A DNA stretch of 64,000 nt from Planctomicrobium sp051466335 (GTDB lineage: Bacteria; Planctomycetota; Planctomycetia; Planctomycetales; Planctomycetaceae), in contig NZ_CP195793.1 of assembly GCF_051466335.1 (NCBI RefSeq), forward strand, positions 1,612,001 to 1,676,000. Direction: 5' to 3'. The position numbers were made by a program, and so were the translations under genes. The notes under the pieces were generated by a model. It saw only the letters and a program-made list of their open reading frames with translations, ran no database searches and was not told the origin of the DNA. Shown piece after piece: positions 8,063-17,700 of the stretch; position 1 is the first letter of the stretch, and each line of letters opens with the position of its first letter.

Positions 8063-9339
8063 GTCGTGCAGTCGGTTGGCTTCAGAGGCTTTGGCCGAAA
8101 GTTGACACTGAACGTCTGGACTTCAATCAGCACTGTGCTCCGCTCGACGGAGTTCGGGGAATCGCTGTGCTGTTGGTCTTGATGTATGACTGCCTGAAGC
8201 TGGATCCCTTAGGCAATCCTGTGACTTTTGCAGCTCGAAAGGTCGCTTCTGCAGGATGGTCCGGAGTTGATCTCTTCTTTGTGCTTTCAGGCTTTTTGAT
8301 TACGGGAGTTCTGCTGGAAACCCGTGGTCATGCCGGCTACTGGAAGAGTTTTTTGCTGCGCCGCGTCGTACGAATTTTTCCCCTGTACTACGCCACTTTA
8401 ATAACGGTCTTCTGTGTGATTCCCCTTGGACTTTGGATGTGGGGCTCCACGGGAACAATTGCAGCGGATTTTGAGGCGGCGCGCCAGAACCAGATCTGGT
8501 ATTGGTTCTATGCACAAAATTGGTTCTATGCGTGGCAGCAGGCGTGGCCTTCAGGGGTACCGATCAAACATTTCTGGTCTCTCGCCATTGAAGAACAGTT
8601 CTACCTTGTGTGGCCGTTTGCTGTTGCCTATTTCGCAAGGCGATCGTTGGGGTGGCTATGCCTGGGATTGAGCCTCTTCTCACTCGGGCTTCGTCTCGTT
8701 CTGATTTCACAAGGTGTTTCTCCGGTGACAGTTTTCGTCATGACGGTCACACGCCTCGATGGACTTTGCATCGGAGCGCTGTTGGCTGTGGCGCTCAGAT
8801 CTGCGGGAGTGCGAGAGAGGTTGGCTGCCTGGCTTCCATCGCTGGCAGTCTTCTCGTTTTGTGCAGTTGTGGTCATCGATGCTGTCTTCCCTATTTTGAA
8901 AAGTGAGTCCTATCCAGCGACTTCATTTGGCCACACCATTCTGGCATTCGCATTCGCCATGCTGATTGGTGCGGCTCAGGTTGTGCCCAAGCAGCATCTC
9001 GTTGCTCAGGTCCTTTCTTTCCGGGTGCTCACGCTTCTTGGGAAATACAGCTACGCAATCTACGTCTTCCATCGATTTGTGTACTGGGGAGTGATGGAGT
9101 TCGATTGGTCGCTTCTTCCTGATTCACTCCGTGGGTGGAGCATCTTCGGCGTGACCCTCATTGGGACAATTTTGGCAGCCCGGGTAAGCTGGGTTCTTCT
9201 GGAGCAACCATGCTTGTCCTTGAAGAAGTTCTTCCCTCGACCTGATGCGAAAACAGGGGATCTTGACCATGGGATAAGTGAGTTTCACCCTGATAATTGC
9301 CACACGAAATCAACTTCAACATCTCCTGAAAGTTGTTGA
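8059..9339 (+). CDS. Membrane acyltransferase 3 family protein (OafA/YrhL type)
   Basis: A 426-residue protein with about ten membrane helices and the acyltransferase-3 signatures LDGVRGIAVLLVLM, GVDLFFVLSGFLITG, LLRRVVRIFPLYY and FWSLAIEEQFYLVWP. Such proteins O-acetylate sugars of LPS, peptidoglycan or capsule. The start at 8059 is fixed by the ATGA overlap with the preceding gene and by AGGATCAGGA just upstream; the frame extends to 7903 but that part lies inside the previous gene. The R-X10-H motif in the first helix, important for activity in characterised members, here reads R33-X10-D44, with aspartate instead of histidine (codon GAC). Confidence 0.9.
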   Translation: MSRAVGWLQRLWPKVDTERLDFNQHCAPLDGVRGIAVLLVLMYDCLKLDPLGNPVTFAARKVASAGWSGVDLFFVLSGFLITGVLLETRGHAGYWKSFLLRRVVRIFPLYYATLITVFCVIPLGLWMWGSTGTIAADFEAARQNQIWYWFYAQNWFYAWQQAWPSGVPIKHFWSLAIEEQFYLVWPFAVAYFARRSLGWLCLGLSLFSLGLRLVLISQGVSPVTVFVMTVTRLDGLCIGALLAVALRSAGVRERLAAWLPSLAVFSFCAVVVIDAVFPILKSESYPATSFGHTILAFAFAMLIGAAQVVPKQHLVAQVLSFRVLTLLGKYSYAIYVFHRFVYWGVMEFDWSLLPDSLRGWSIFGVTLIGTILAARVSWVLLEQPCLSLKKFFPRPDAKTGDLDHGISEFHPDNCHTKSTSTSPESC

Positions 9340-9611
9340 TTCTCATGCTGTGTGATGGTGAGATCCGGAATCGTTTTGCAGTCGAATCTTGAATCTTTTA
9401 CCAAACGACTCTGAAGATTCTAAAAAATCATCTGAAGCCGCATTGACACTTTTCTGCCGATCAAGATATCACCCCGCCTCCTCTCTCAGACCTACCTCAT
9501 CTCAATTCCAAATCTCAATCACCCCACGCTGATTCAGCAACGGCCGTAGTCGAAACCCTCTCAGTTCGACGTCGATCGGTTCTTGTCTGTATCGGCATCG
9601 GCAGGAATCCC

Positions 9612-10979
9612 ATGTCCTCAACTACTCCAGCAACAATCCGTCCTCACGGAAAAGTTGTCGCCTGTGCCAAGAGCGAGGCGTCGAGACAGCATCTCGAACT
9701 GGCGATTCGTCGCGCTGGTTACGATTGTGTTTCGGTCGCAACGCTGGCAGAAGTCCGTGTCCTTGTGATGAATGATCTCATTGCAGCCACGGTCATTGAT
9801 GAGCCGGAATCGGTTGCCGAAGTCGAACTGCTGGATTCAGAAGCTCGACGTGGTGAACGACCAACTCAGTTCATCCTGCTGCCTTCGATTGGAACACGAC
9901 TCGCTTCTCCGCGAAGTGCGACTTGTGAAGTCCTTGATCCTCCTCTGACACCAGAACGCATCGGCCGAGCTCTGTTCTCTGCTGTTGCTCGTGCTCAGCT
10001 GATTACCGAAAACATTCAGCTTCGCCAGAAGCTGGAAGGCCGCATGTTCGATGGACTGATCGGTGTCAGTGATGCAACACGTGAGTTGCGATCTGCGATC
10101 CATGCTGCTGCTGAACATGACCTCCCAGTGCTCGTTTCAGGTGAGTCTGGTTCCGGAAAGAGTGAAGTGGCCCGTGCCATTCATCTCACCCGTTCTGGTC
10201 CAGGGCAGCCATTACTGGCGATTCGATGCAGCCTGCTCACTTCTTCCGTCGTCGAGCGTGAACTGTTTGGCGATGAAGGTTCAGAAGGTCGATTCGCAGC
10301 CGCTGCTGCAGGAACACTGGTCTTCGAAGAAATCGAAGCACTGACAATTGCTCAGCAGCATCAGCTCGCAGAAATTATTCTCAACAACGCGTTCCCGAAC
10401 GGTGACAACTACGTCCCGTTGCGTGCACGAGTCATTGCGACCAGCTCTGCTGATTTGCGTGAACTGTGCCAGCAGGACAAGTTCTCTCACCAACTGCTGC
10501 GAATTCTTGATCGAAACACTGTGACGATCAAATCGCTGCGACATCGTATGGAAGACCTGCCTGTTCTGGCCGAGCACTTCCTGCAGCAGAGCAGCGTGAA
10601 GGAAGGGACAACAATTCGTCGTCTTTCAGAAGGTGCGTTGCAGCAACTCCTCAGTTACAACTGGCCAGGCAATGTCCGTGAACTGGAAAACGTGATTTCA
10701 CGCTGCTGTTCACTGACAACAACTCCAGAGTTGAACGCCGAAGAGATCCAGCCTTGGCTCGACCACAACGAAGAGTCGACCGAGTTGCCAGGGCTCACGC
10801 TGCGTGAGATGGAACGAAAACTCATCGAGGCAACCTTTACACGCTTTGGTGGAAATCGTGAACTGACAGCGAAGGCGCTGCAGATCGGAATTCGCACCCT
10901 TTCAGGTAAGCTCCGCGAGTACGGCTACCCACCACGTGGGGGCCCAGGTTCAAACCGCATTCAGGAACGCGCAGCGTAA
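9612..10979 (+). CDS. NtrC-like AAA+ regulator lacking the GAFTGA loop
   Basis: 455 residues. An N-terminal receiver-like domain (about 12-130) lacks the acidic pair and the lysine needed for phosphorylation chemistry, although a D63 remains. The AAA+ domain (145-385) has Walker A GESGSGKS at 177-184 and Walker B VFEEIE at 237-242, where the usual D-E is E-E. After ELFG (217-220) the chain goes straight to DEGSEGRFAAAAAGTLVFEE, so the sigma-54-contacting GAFTGA loop is missing. FSHQLLRIL and LRHRMEDLP follow the family pattern for sensor and arginine-finger regions. The C-terminus is a Fis-type helix-turn-helix (400-440). It binds DNA but probably does not remodel sigma-54 holoenzyme in the standard way. 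Confidence 0.88.
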   Translation: MSSTTPATIRPHGKVVACAKSEASRQHLELAIRRAGYDCVSVATLAEVRVLVMNDLIAATVIDEPESVAEVELLDSEARRGERPTQFILLPSIGTRLASPRSATCEVLDPPLTPERIGRALFSAVARAQLITENIQLRQKLEGRMFDGLIGVSDATRELRSAIHAAAEHDLPVLVSGESGSGKSEVARAIHLTRSGPGQPLLAIRCSLLTSSVVERELFGDEGSEGRFAAAAAGTLVFEEIEALTIAQQHQLAEIILNNAFPNGDNYVPLRARVIATSSADLRELCQQDKFSHQLLRILDRNTVTIKSLRHRMEDLPVLAEHFLQQSSVKEGTTIRRLSEGALQQLLSYNWPGNVRELENVISRCCSLTTTPELNAEEIQPWLDHNEESTELPGLTLREMERKLIEATFTRFGGNRELTAKALQIGIRTLSGKLREYGYPPRGGPGSNRIQERAA

Positions 10980-11012
10980 TCGCTTCGCGTGACCATTGGG
11001 ATCACTCCCACG

Positions 11013-11036
11013 AAGGCCGCTCAGTTGAGCGGCCTT
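11013..11036 (+). terminator. Intrinsic terminator after the AAA+ regulator gene
   Basis: The inverted repeat AAGGCCGCTCA / TGAGCGGCCTT is followed by six T's, and lies 33 bases after the stop codon at 10979. It also faces the 3' end of the minus-strand DUF3592 gene and may serve both. Confidence 0.88.
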
Positions 11037-11053
11037 TTTTATTTGAATGTCGC

Positions 11054-12091
11054 TTAATAGATCGCAAGTGCGATGGCGAACGCGAAGAATCCAATCGCAA
11101 ACAGCATGACAATGAAGTTTCCGGTCCCGGACGTTTCCAGCACGGCGAGTGCTGGTTGCTCTGGGTTGTAAAAGACATCCACTTCAGATTCGACTGGATA
11201 TTTCAGGACAAGGCGATTCATCCATCCGAACGGGGCATAGGAGCCCGCACGTCCTCCTGTGCGATCAATAATGTTGACCCCTTCCTCGCGATGAGAGGAA
11301 CGAATCGCACCGGTCATCCCGCTCCCAAAGTTGATTCGGTCCCCCTGGTATCGTCTTCCGTCAACCTGATATTCGTATTCCACCCGGGGGCGAAATCGAA
11401 TCGGTTTGATCGAACCGTTTCCTCTGCCAAGCTCCCGGAAGGCTTCAATGCCGGAACTCAGAATCTTCCCTTTGACAGAAGGCCATCTGCGCGAGCGGGT
11501 GTGTTCAATCTGCAAGGCTGCGTAGAGCCACAGAAGAAAAACGCCCGCAGCGGCACTGAGTACGACCAGCCAGCCTCGTTCGGGATGTGGCAACTCTGGA
11601 GCGATTCGAGACTCGGCGTAATTCAGCATCCACGGGACACCATATGCGATCGCAAGGATGAACAGGATGAGCCCGACGACTCCGTAGCCAAGCCCCGCTG
11701 GCCAATCCCGTTCAAGAACTGCTTCCTTCAGATTCGCAGGGTTGTAGTAGACGGTGACGGGGGTACCGACCGGGTAGCGTTCGAGGACGGTCTCCACTTC
11801 AGCGTCCGGGACGTGAGGGGTGACGTTGACGGTATTTCCTCGGTGGACGATGCCGTCCACTTCGTACTCATAGACGACGTTCGGGAAATTCCCTGTCCGT
11901 TTGTCGGATGGTCCGCGACGATTCTTCAGTCGTCGATTGATGACGTTGGACTGAGTCACTTTCCCTTGAGTGGGGATCCAGTTCCGCGCACGCCAAACTT
12001 CCCATGCTTTAATGGCTGTGACCAAGATCACGACGCCAATCATGAACACACCAAATAAGAGACCTGCGTTCCAAAAGAGATCTGCTTTCAA
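11054..12091 (-). CDS. Membrane protein with two DUF3592 domains
   Basis: A 345-residue protein with four predicted membrane helices: one near the N-terminus (FGVFMIGVVILVTAIKAW), two close together in the middle (GVVGLILFILAIAYGVP and LVVLSAAAGVFLLWLYAAL), and one at the C-terminus (NFIVMLFAIGFFAFAIALAIY). Two similar soluble modules lie between them. Each has a YEYEVDG/YEYQVDG core and ends with a YPVGTPVTVYYNP / YPVESEVDVFYNP motif typical of DUF3592. The duplication suggests internal gene doubling. The function of DUF3592 is not known; proteins of this kind are common in planctomycetes. A single-domain relative is at 61573-62079. Confidence 0.82.
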   Translation of the reverse strand: MKADLFWNAGLLFGVFMIGVVILVTAIKAWEVWRARNWIPTQGKVTQSNVINRRLKNRRGPSDKRTGNFPNVVYEYEVDGIVHRGNTVNVTPHVPDAEVETVLERYPVGTPVTVYYNPANLKEAVLERDWPAGLGYGVVGLILFILAIAYGVPWMLNYAESRIAPELPHPERGWLVVLSAAAGVFLLWLYAALQIEHTRSRRWPSVKGKILSSGIEAFRELGRGNGSIKPIRFRPRVEYEYQVDGRRYQGDRINFGSGMTGAIRSSHREEGVNIIDRTGGRAGSYAPFGWMNRLVLKYPVESEVDVFYNPEQPALAVLETSGTGNFIVMLFAIGFFAFAIALAIY

Positions 12092-12396
12092 TGAAGTGCC
12101 CCCGAATTCCAGTGAAGGAATGCATTGCCATGAGCGATGTCAACGCGTCTCGATCAGAATAAACACGTGATTATATAAAACGGAGTGGTGTTATTTTCAA
12201 CGAGTCGTGAGGTGTGCGGCTATCTCGGGGGGGCAATGGACAGGTGGATGTGGCCGTAACAGGAAGACGTGATCTCGTTGAAAACAAAAAAGGCTCTGAT
12301 CGATTTCGACCAGAGCCTTTCAAATTCGTCAGGCAGCCACCCCCCAGTGTCACCTGACGAAACGCTTGTTTGCACTTCAGTGGGGGAGCGATAGCT
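12092..12396. other. Intergenic region with no gene seen
   Basis: This 305-base stretch lies between two minus-strand genes. It holds the terminator of the pilin-like gene (12289-12320) and, presumably, the promoter of the DUF3592 gene. No frame in it resembles a protein family. Confidence 0.5.
12289..12320 (-). terminator. Intrinsic terminator after the pilin-like pair
   Basis: Read on the minus strand, the arms AAAGGCTCTG and CAGAGCCTTT pair around a 12-base loop and are followed by a T-rich run (CTTTTTTTGTTTT). It lies about 75 bases after the stop of the second pilin-like gene. Confidence 0.8.
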
Positions 12397-12675
12397 TTAG
12401 TTGATGTCGTTCTGTCCGGCACAGAAGTCGACTTCATCATAGAATCGGCTTCCAGCGGTTTGGCCAGCGTGCCCGTTATGGCAGCGAGCTTTGAATCCCT
12501 GGTCCATGCTGGCGAATGCAGAGCCAACATCTTCGAGTTCGTTGTTGACGTTGAGAGCGACTTCGCCGAGTCCGACAATCAGCCCGAGGACCGCGATTGT
12601 GGCAATCAGTACAAGTTCGGCAGAGACAATGAAACCGGCTTCGTCGTTAATCAGTTGGTTCAGGCAAGCGTTCAT
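12397..12675 (-). CDS. Small pilin-like membrane protein, tandem copy A
   Basis: 92 residues. A short N-terminus ends in NDEAGFIVSAELVL, followed by one long hydrophobic helix (about residues 14-38) and a polar region. The C-terminus has two cysteines (RCHNGHAGQTAGSRFYDEVDFCAGQNDIN) that could form a disulfide. The charged segment, the glycine, the glutamate at the head of the helix and the total size resemble Flp/TadE pilins, but the glutamate is at +6 rather than +5 after the glycine, so processing by a prepilin peptidase is only inferred. From NDEAG onward 79 of 83 residues are identical to copy B upstream. Similar planctomycete proteins have been labelled aminotransferase in some databases; nothing here supports that. 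Confidence 0.75.
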   Translation of the reverse strand: MNACLNQLINDEAGFIVSAELVLIATIAVLGLIVGLGEVALNVNNELEDVGSAFASMDQGFKARCHNGHAGQTAGSRFYDEVDFCAGQNDIN

Positions 12676-12818
12676 GGCAAATGTGATTTCTTGAGTATTG
12701 ATTTCAGGTCGAGGGTTCGCAGCACGCGATGAGAAGAAAAACGCTACTTGTTGAAATCCGTTTCAGTCTCGTGAGCCCCGTTGTGTTCCAATTTCGGGAC
12801 GCCGGGTGATTCAGTCGA

Positions 12819-13094
12819 TTAGTTGATGTCGTTCTGTCCGGCACAGAAGTCAACTTCGTCGTAGAATCGGCTTCCAGCTGTCTGGCCACCATGCCCGTTG
12901 TGGCAGCGGACTTTGAATCCCTGATCCATGCTGGCGAAGGCAGAGCCAACATCTTCGAGTTCGTTGTTGACGTTGAGAGCAACTTCGCTGAGTCCGACGA
13001 TCAGTCCAAGGACCGCGATTGTCGAGATCAGAACGAGTTCTGCAGAAACGATGAATCCAGCTTCGTCATTCAGGAGAGCGTTGAGAGTTGTCAT
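12819..13094 (-). CDS. Small pilin-like membrane protein, tandem copy B
   Basis: 91 residues, the first gene of the pair. The start at 13094 (MTTLNALLNDEAGF) aligns with copy A; the frame is open further upstream but that part is unlike copy A and would include the candidate promoter. The layout is the same: LNDEAGFIVSAELVL, a single hydrophobic helix, and a two-cysteine tail ending CAGQNDIN. A purine-rich GAAAG lies just upstream. The 143-base gap to copy A has no obvious promoter or terminator, so both are probably read from the sigma-54-type site at 13144-13158. It is probably an abundant surface or inner-membrane fibre subunit; the function is inferred from shape only. Confidence 0.78.
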   Translation of the reverse strand: MTTLNALLNDEAGFIVSAELVLISTIAVLGLIVGLSEVALNVNNELEDVGSAFASMDQGFKVRCHNGHGGQTAGSRFYDEVDFCAGQNDIN

Positions 13095-13453
13095 GTTGTT
13101 TTCTTTCAGTTGGGGGGTGTTGACTTTGATACTGAAAGACAAAGCAGGGGGTGTGCCAGAACTTTGAACAATGTGTAAATCGAGCGTGTCGGCTTTTACT
13201 ATTTGTTTTCTAAGTGCTTGGTGCTTATCGTGTTGTGTGATGTAAAGAAAAGTTGTCGGTTTGCTTCGGGGGTTCATTGGGACTGGTTGTGATGTTGCTT
13301 TGCGGCAACGGGTGTCGTCGGGTTAGAAGTGACTTTATAAGCGGGTACTTCGCGTAAGTTGTTGTCGCGTCATATGCTGCGTGTGGTGTTGCTTGTGGGA
13401 AACGTTGGTGGCATTCGGCAGCAACGTTTCTGGCATTGCGAGAGGATGAGGAA
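13095..13453. other. Divergent intergenic region between pilin-like and methyltransferase genes
   Basis: About 360 bases. It contains the sigma-54-type site and, near the plus-strand gene, a 7-bp inverted repeat AACGTTG/CAACGTT (13401-13407 and 13422-13428) and a small hairpin GTTGC/GCAAC near 13293. No SAM or cobalamin riboswitch fold was recognised ahead of the methyltransferase gene. Confidence 0.4.
13144..13158 (-). promoter_or_regulatory. Candidate sigma-54 (-24/-12) promoter for the pilin-like pair
   Basis: On the minus strand the sequence reads TGGCACACCCCCTGCTTT. The GG at -24 and GC at -12 are spaced exactly as in the consensus TGGCAC-N5-TTGC, with one mismatch (C for the first T of TTGC). 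Transcription would start near 13132, leaving a leader of about 38 bases before the ATG at 13094. This fits the sigma-54 control seen for many pilin genes. Confidence 0.6.
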
Positions 13454-14338
13454 ATGAGAGTTCCAATTCGTGAACGACTTCAGCAGAGTCGACCTCTCAT
13501 CCTCGATGGTGCGACAGGGACAGAGCTCACCCGTCGAGGGATTGACCTGAACGTTCCCTCGTGGACGGCGGGGGTCATCGTCGATCAGCCAGAGACGTTG
13601 TGGCGGGTTCATCGCGATTATGCCGATGCGGGAGCCGACATGATCACAGCGAATACTTTTCGCACCCACGAACGGAATGTGCGACTGCTGAACCGTGATG
13701 TTTCTGGAGAAGAACTGACACGTTTGGCAGTGCAAATTGCGAGAGACGCATCTGGAGAGGATCGGTATGTCGCGGGGTCGGTTGCACCGCTGGGAGATTG
13801 CTATTCACCACAGATGGTCCCGAAGGCTGAAGCACTTGAACGCGAACATTCAGTGATGGTGGATTGCCTGGCAGATGCCGGAGTTGACTTCATTTTAATT
13901 GAAACTCAGCTCACGATTTGTGAGGCTCTCGCCGCTGCTCGTGCAGCGGCGAGCACAGGCGTTCCGTTTGGAGTCAGCTTTGTGTGTAACTCGGCAGGGC
14001 AACTCCTTTCAGGGGAACCGCTGCTCGCTGCTTACGATGCGATTCTCCCATTATCACCGGACCTTTTCATGGTGAATTGCGTTCCAGCGGAAGACGTTCT
14101 CACCCTTCTTGCCCCGGTTCTCAACGAGTCAGTGCGAATTTCATTAGGAGCGTACGGAAATACCGGAAGGCTATTGACAAACGGGAGTTGGGAATCAACT
14201 CAAGGCGTTTTTTCGGCAGTTTACGCCGAAATTGCGATGCACTGGATTGACGTTGGATTGAAGTTGATTGGTGGGTGCTGTGGCACTACACCGGATCACA
14301 TATCTGCAATTTATGAAAAGATTTACAGAGCGCGATGA
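13454..14338 (+). CDS. Homocysteine S-methyltransferase family protein
   Basis: 294 residues forming a single S-methyl-transferase barrel. The N-terminus has LILDGATGTEL, and the zinc-binding cysteines are in VNCVPAE and IGGCCGTTPDHI. ANTFRTHERN is the family substrate-binding stretch. Members move a methyl group from S-methylmethionine, betaine or methyl-THF to homocysteine; the donor here cannot be told. The cobalamin-binding domains of MetH are absent, so it is a stand-alone enzyme like MmuM or BHMT, or the substrate half of a split system. The start at 13454 follows AGAGGATGAGGA; a TTG at 13436 is in frame but less likely. Confidence 0.88.
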   Translation: MRVPIRERLQQSRPLILDGATGTELTRRGIDLNVPSWTAGVIVDQPETLWRVHRDYADAGADMITANTFRTHERNVRLLNRDVSGEELTRLAVQIARDASGEDRYVAGSVAPLGDCYSPQMVPKAEALEREHSVMVDCLADAGVDFILIETQLTICEALAAARAAASTGVPFGVSFVCNSAGQLLSGEPLLAAYDAILPLSPDLFMVNCVPAEDVLTLLAPVLNESVRISLGAYGNTGRLLTNGSWESTQGVFSAVYAEIAMHWIDVGLKLIGGCCGTTPDHISAIYEKIYRAR

Positions 14339-14773
14339 GCTTGTGCTGTTGCCGCTGCTGAGGCATCCCACGAAAGAATTTTCCGAGATTCCTTCGAGAC
14401 TCCCTCTTCCCGCAGTTTGAACCTTGAATTAGGTTCCGACGATCTACCCTTCCCCCCATCCCATCAGTTCCTCCAACCGTGATGAGTTTCCTCGCGAAGC
14501 TCGAACGGTTTCCCTTCCTTGCCGCATGCCGGTTCAGTCCACGCAGTTTCGAACATGAATCGTCGACCATCGAGTTCACGCGTTTCCGACACGTCACTGC
14601 ATCGACTACCGCAGCGGGGTTCCACTCCTCGTTTTCCGCAACATCCGCCTCTCGATGAGGGCCATGACATGATTTTTGCTTCGGACAATCAAAAAGCGGG
14701 ACTTCCCATGCCTGTGAGGCGTCCGTTACCCAGAACTCGTGGTTCTCTGTTGGAAACTCGAAAGTCCTCTTTC
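14339..14773. other. Intergenic region upstream of the inverse-autotransporter-like gene
   Basis: About 435 bases. The plus frame stays open from 14519 into the next gene, but that stretch is low in protein character, so it is treated as leader. GCGGGACTTCCC just before the ATG at 14708 could be a ribosome site for an alternative, longer signal peptide. Confidence 0.4.
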
Positions 14774-17700
14774 ATGATCATTGTGAAACGCTGGTCTCGG
14801 AGTCTGGCAGCTTGCCTGGCGGTATCTGGTATCTGGGGATTTGAGCAAACGCTTTCGGCACAGGAACCTGCTCCGGCAGAGTCTAGTGCTAGTGGTGCCG
14901 AGCAATACACGTTGTTCAACAACCAGTTTTCTGGATCTGCTTCCTATCCAGAGAATGGGAACAACGGCATGTTTGGCTATTCCAACTATGCCGATGAACC
15001 GCCGGCAGTCGGTGGCTTCGGTGTGAAAGGGCGATTTGCTGCCCAAGCTGGAACAACAGTCGGACAAAGCCAGCCTATTCAGAGTTTCGACCTCTCCCCT
15101 TACATCTTCGTCGATGATCTCTACCTGTTCGGGGAAGGCCGAATCATGGTCGGGAACGATGGGAAGACCGGCGGCTCTCTTGGAGCAGGGGCCCGCTACT
15201 ACATGCCGCGATTGAATTCGATTATCGGCGGTAGCGGCTGGCTCGATATCGACAACACCCGCGGAAAGACATTCCATCAGTGGGGCATCGGTGGGGAGTT
15301 GTTGAGCGAGTTCCTCGACATTCGTGGAAACATGTATGTTCCGTACGGTGAAACCACAAAGATCCTCAGTCAGAGATTTGAGCAGGGATCACAACAGTTC
15401 TCGGATCGTCCACTCGGTGACGTTGGACCCGGTGAAGCTCAAGGAACCTATCTCTCGTTCCAGCGAAGAATCTTCGCAGCGACCGCTCTCGAAGGGTTCG
15501 ACACACTCTTCACGATTCCGCTACCTGGTGATTTTGCACAGTCGATCAACCTTGAAGCCTCTGCAGGTTTCTACGGGTATAAGGCCAAAGACGGCACAAT
15601 TGATGAAACATATGGATGGCGAGCGCGTTTCGACATCGATCTGTTTGAACGGCTGTCACACATGTTCCTTGAGGTGAATGATGACAAGACCTTCAAGACG
15701 ACAGTCGCCTTCGTCGCAGATATCAACTACTGGGGCAAGCTGGAACATCGTCCGCGGATCGGTCACAGCCAGTACAACCGATTGGCTGAATGGGTCAGAA
15801 GAAATCGTACCGTCGTAGCGAAAGAGACCAGCGCTCTGTCTGCTCGCGAGTTCGCCGTGAATCCGGAGACTGGCAACCGCTATGTCATTTATCAGGTCGA
15901 TACGACAAATGTTGGCGGGACAGATGGAACACTGGCTGATCCATTCCAGAGTCTTCAGGCTGCCATTAACGCGACTGGAGCAAGTTCTTCCGACTTCATC
16001 CACTACGTACGTGGAAACAGTGTGATCAATGAGCAGATCAACTTGAATCGCGATGGAATTCGGGTGATCGGAGAGCAGGCGAATCCAAATGTCTCGATTC
16101 CGATCGTTGGTCTGCCGGGTGGTGCCTTCCTGCCGACTGTGACAGCGACTCCATTCAATACACCTCTGATTCAGGGTGTCGCGGGCAACGCGGTGACAAT
16201 CTCAGCGAATAATACCACGTTCGCCGGGTTCAATGTTCAAGGAACAACAGGCGGGAACGGACTCACGATCTCTCCCGGAGCCACGAACGGAACAATCCAG
16301 GACGTCAGGATTTCGGACGTCAGCGGCGGAAATGGTGTGGATCTGAACGGAGCACTGGGAACCTTCACGTTCTCAGATGTCTCAATTCAGAACATTGAAG
16401 GGAACGCACTGAATGTGACTGGCGGAAGTGCGAACGTCACATTCGTCGGTGGATCGTCACTCGATAACACATCAAATACTCATGCCTCACACGGCTACGC
16501 TGTTAACGTTGAAGATACGAATGGCGGAAATATCAACCTCAGTGCGTTGAACGTCAGCGACACTGGTGGTCAGGGGATCCGAGTCTCTGGGTCTGCTCCG
16601 GGAGCATCACGTGCGAACGTGACCTTTGGAGCAACAACTCTGACCAACACTGTTGTTCCGGCTCCTGTCGGTACAGAAATCGAAACCGGTGCAGTCTATA
16701 TTCGAAATCATAGCGGAGCGGTGACGTTCCTCGATGCACTGAATATCAACGGAATTGACGCTGTGCTCGGAGGCGACGCGATTGTCGTCGAACGACTGCA
16801 GTCTGCCGGAAGTGTACTGTTCCAGGGCGACGTGAATATCTCAGGTCGTCGTGGGCACGGCGTCTATGTTGTGGACTCAGCGGACGGTGGTACCGGGGCA
16901 CTTGCAACAAATCTTGTGAACTTCCGAGGAAATGTGAATATCAACGGGCTGGGAGCCGGCCATGCAGGGACGGAATCTGCAGTGCTGTTCCAGTCGAACT
17001 CTGGCGGACTCGCATTCTCCAATGCACTCAACATCAACGGGGGATTGGGTGACGGTGTCGAGATTACTTCAGGTCTGGCCGCTCCGGTTGGAACTGATAT
17101 TGCTCAAGTGACACTGACAAATGCAGTCATCAACGGGATTAGCAATGGAACCTCATTGAACATTCACGACGTGACCAAAGCGGGCTTCCGCGTGGTGACA
17201 GCAGGTGTGAACATCAGCAATCGAGGATCGGCAGGGTCAGTCGGGACAGATGGTGCGGGTATTCGAATCTTCGATTACGCTGGCCAGGCTGCTTTTGCTG
17301 GAACGACCGTCGTGAACAATCAGCTCGGCTCGTTCGCGAACGGGGTTGATATCCAGGACAATGCAGCGACTGCTGCCATCGGATTTGTCGGGTTGAACGT
17401 GAATAACCAGTTAGGAGCTGGGTCATTCGGTGTTCGCGTCAATAATAATCTGAATGCAACATCCGGTGTCTCCTTCAATACATTGAACGTTTCCAGTACC
17501 GATGCTGTTGGTGTCTCGTTCACCGACAACGCGTTTGTGGCTGTCAACAACGGTACATTGGATTCAACGGGTGCTCGAGCCATCGAGGCGTTTACAACAG
17601 CCTTGGCGACGACCGCTCAGCGACACAACATCGCTCTGACTTCCATCTCCGCCACAGGTTCAGACTTCGGTATCTTTGTGGACAACAGCGTCGGAGCGTT

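Noticed and set aside
12676..12818. Second sigma-54 promoter ahead of pilin-like copy A
   Set aside because: No GG-N10-GC spaced element found; copy A is more likely co-transcribed with copy B.
13289..13453. SAM or cobalamin riboswitch upstream of the homocysteine methyltransferase
   Set aside because: Only short inverted repeats are present; no kink-turn, B12-box or other riboswitch core.
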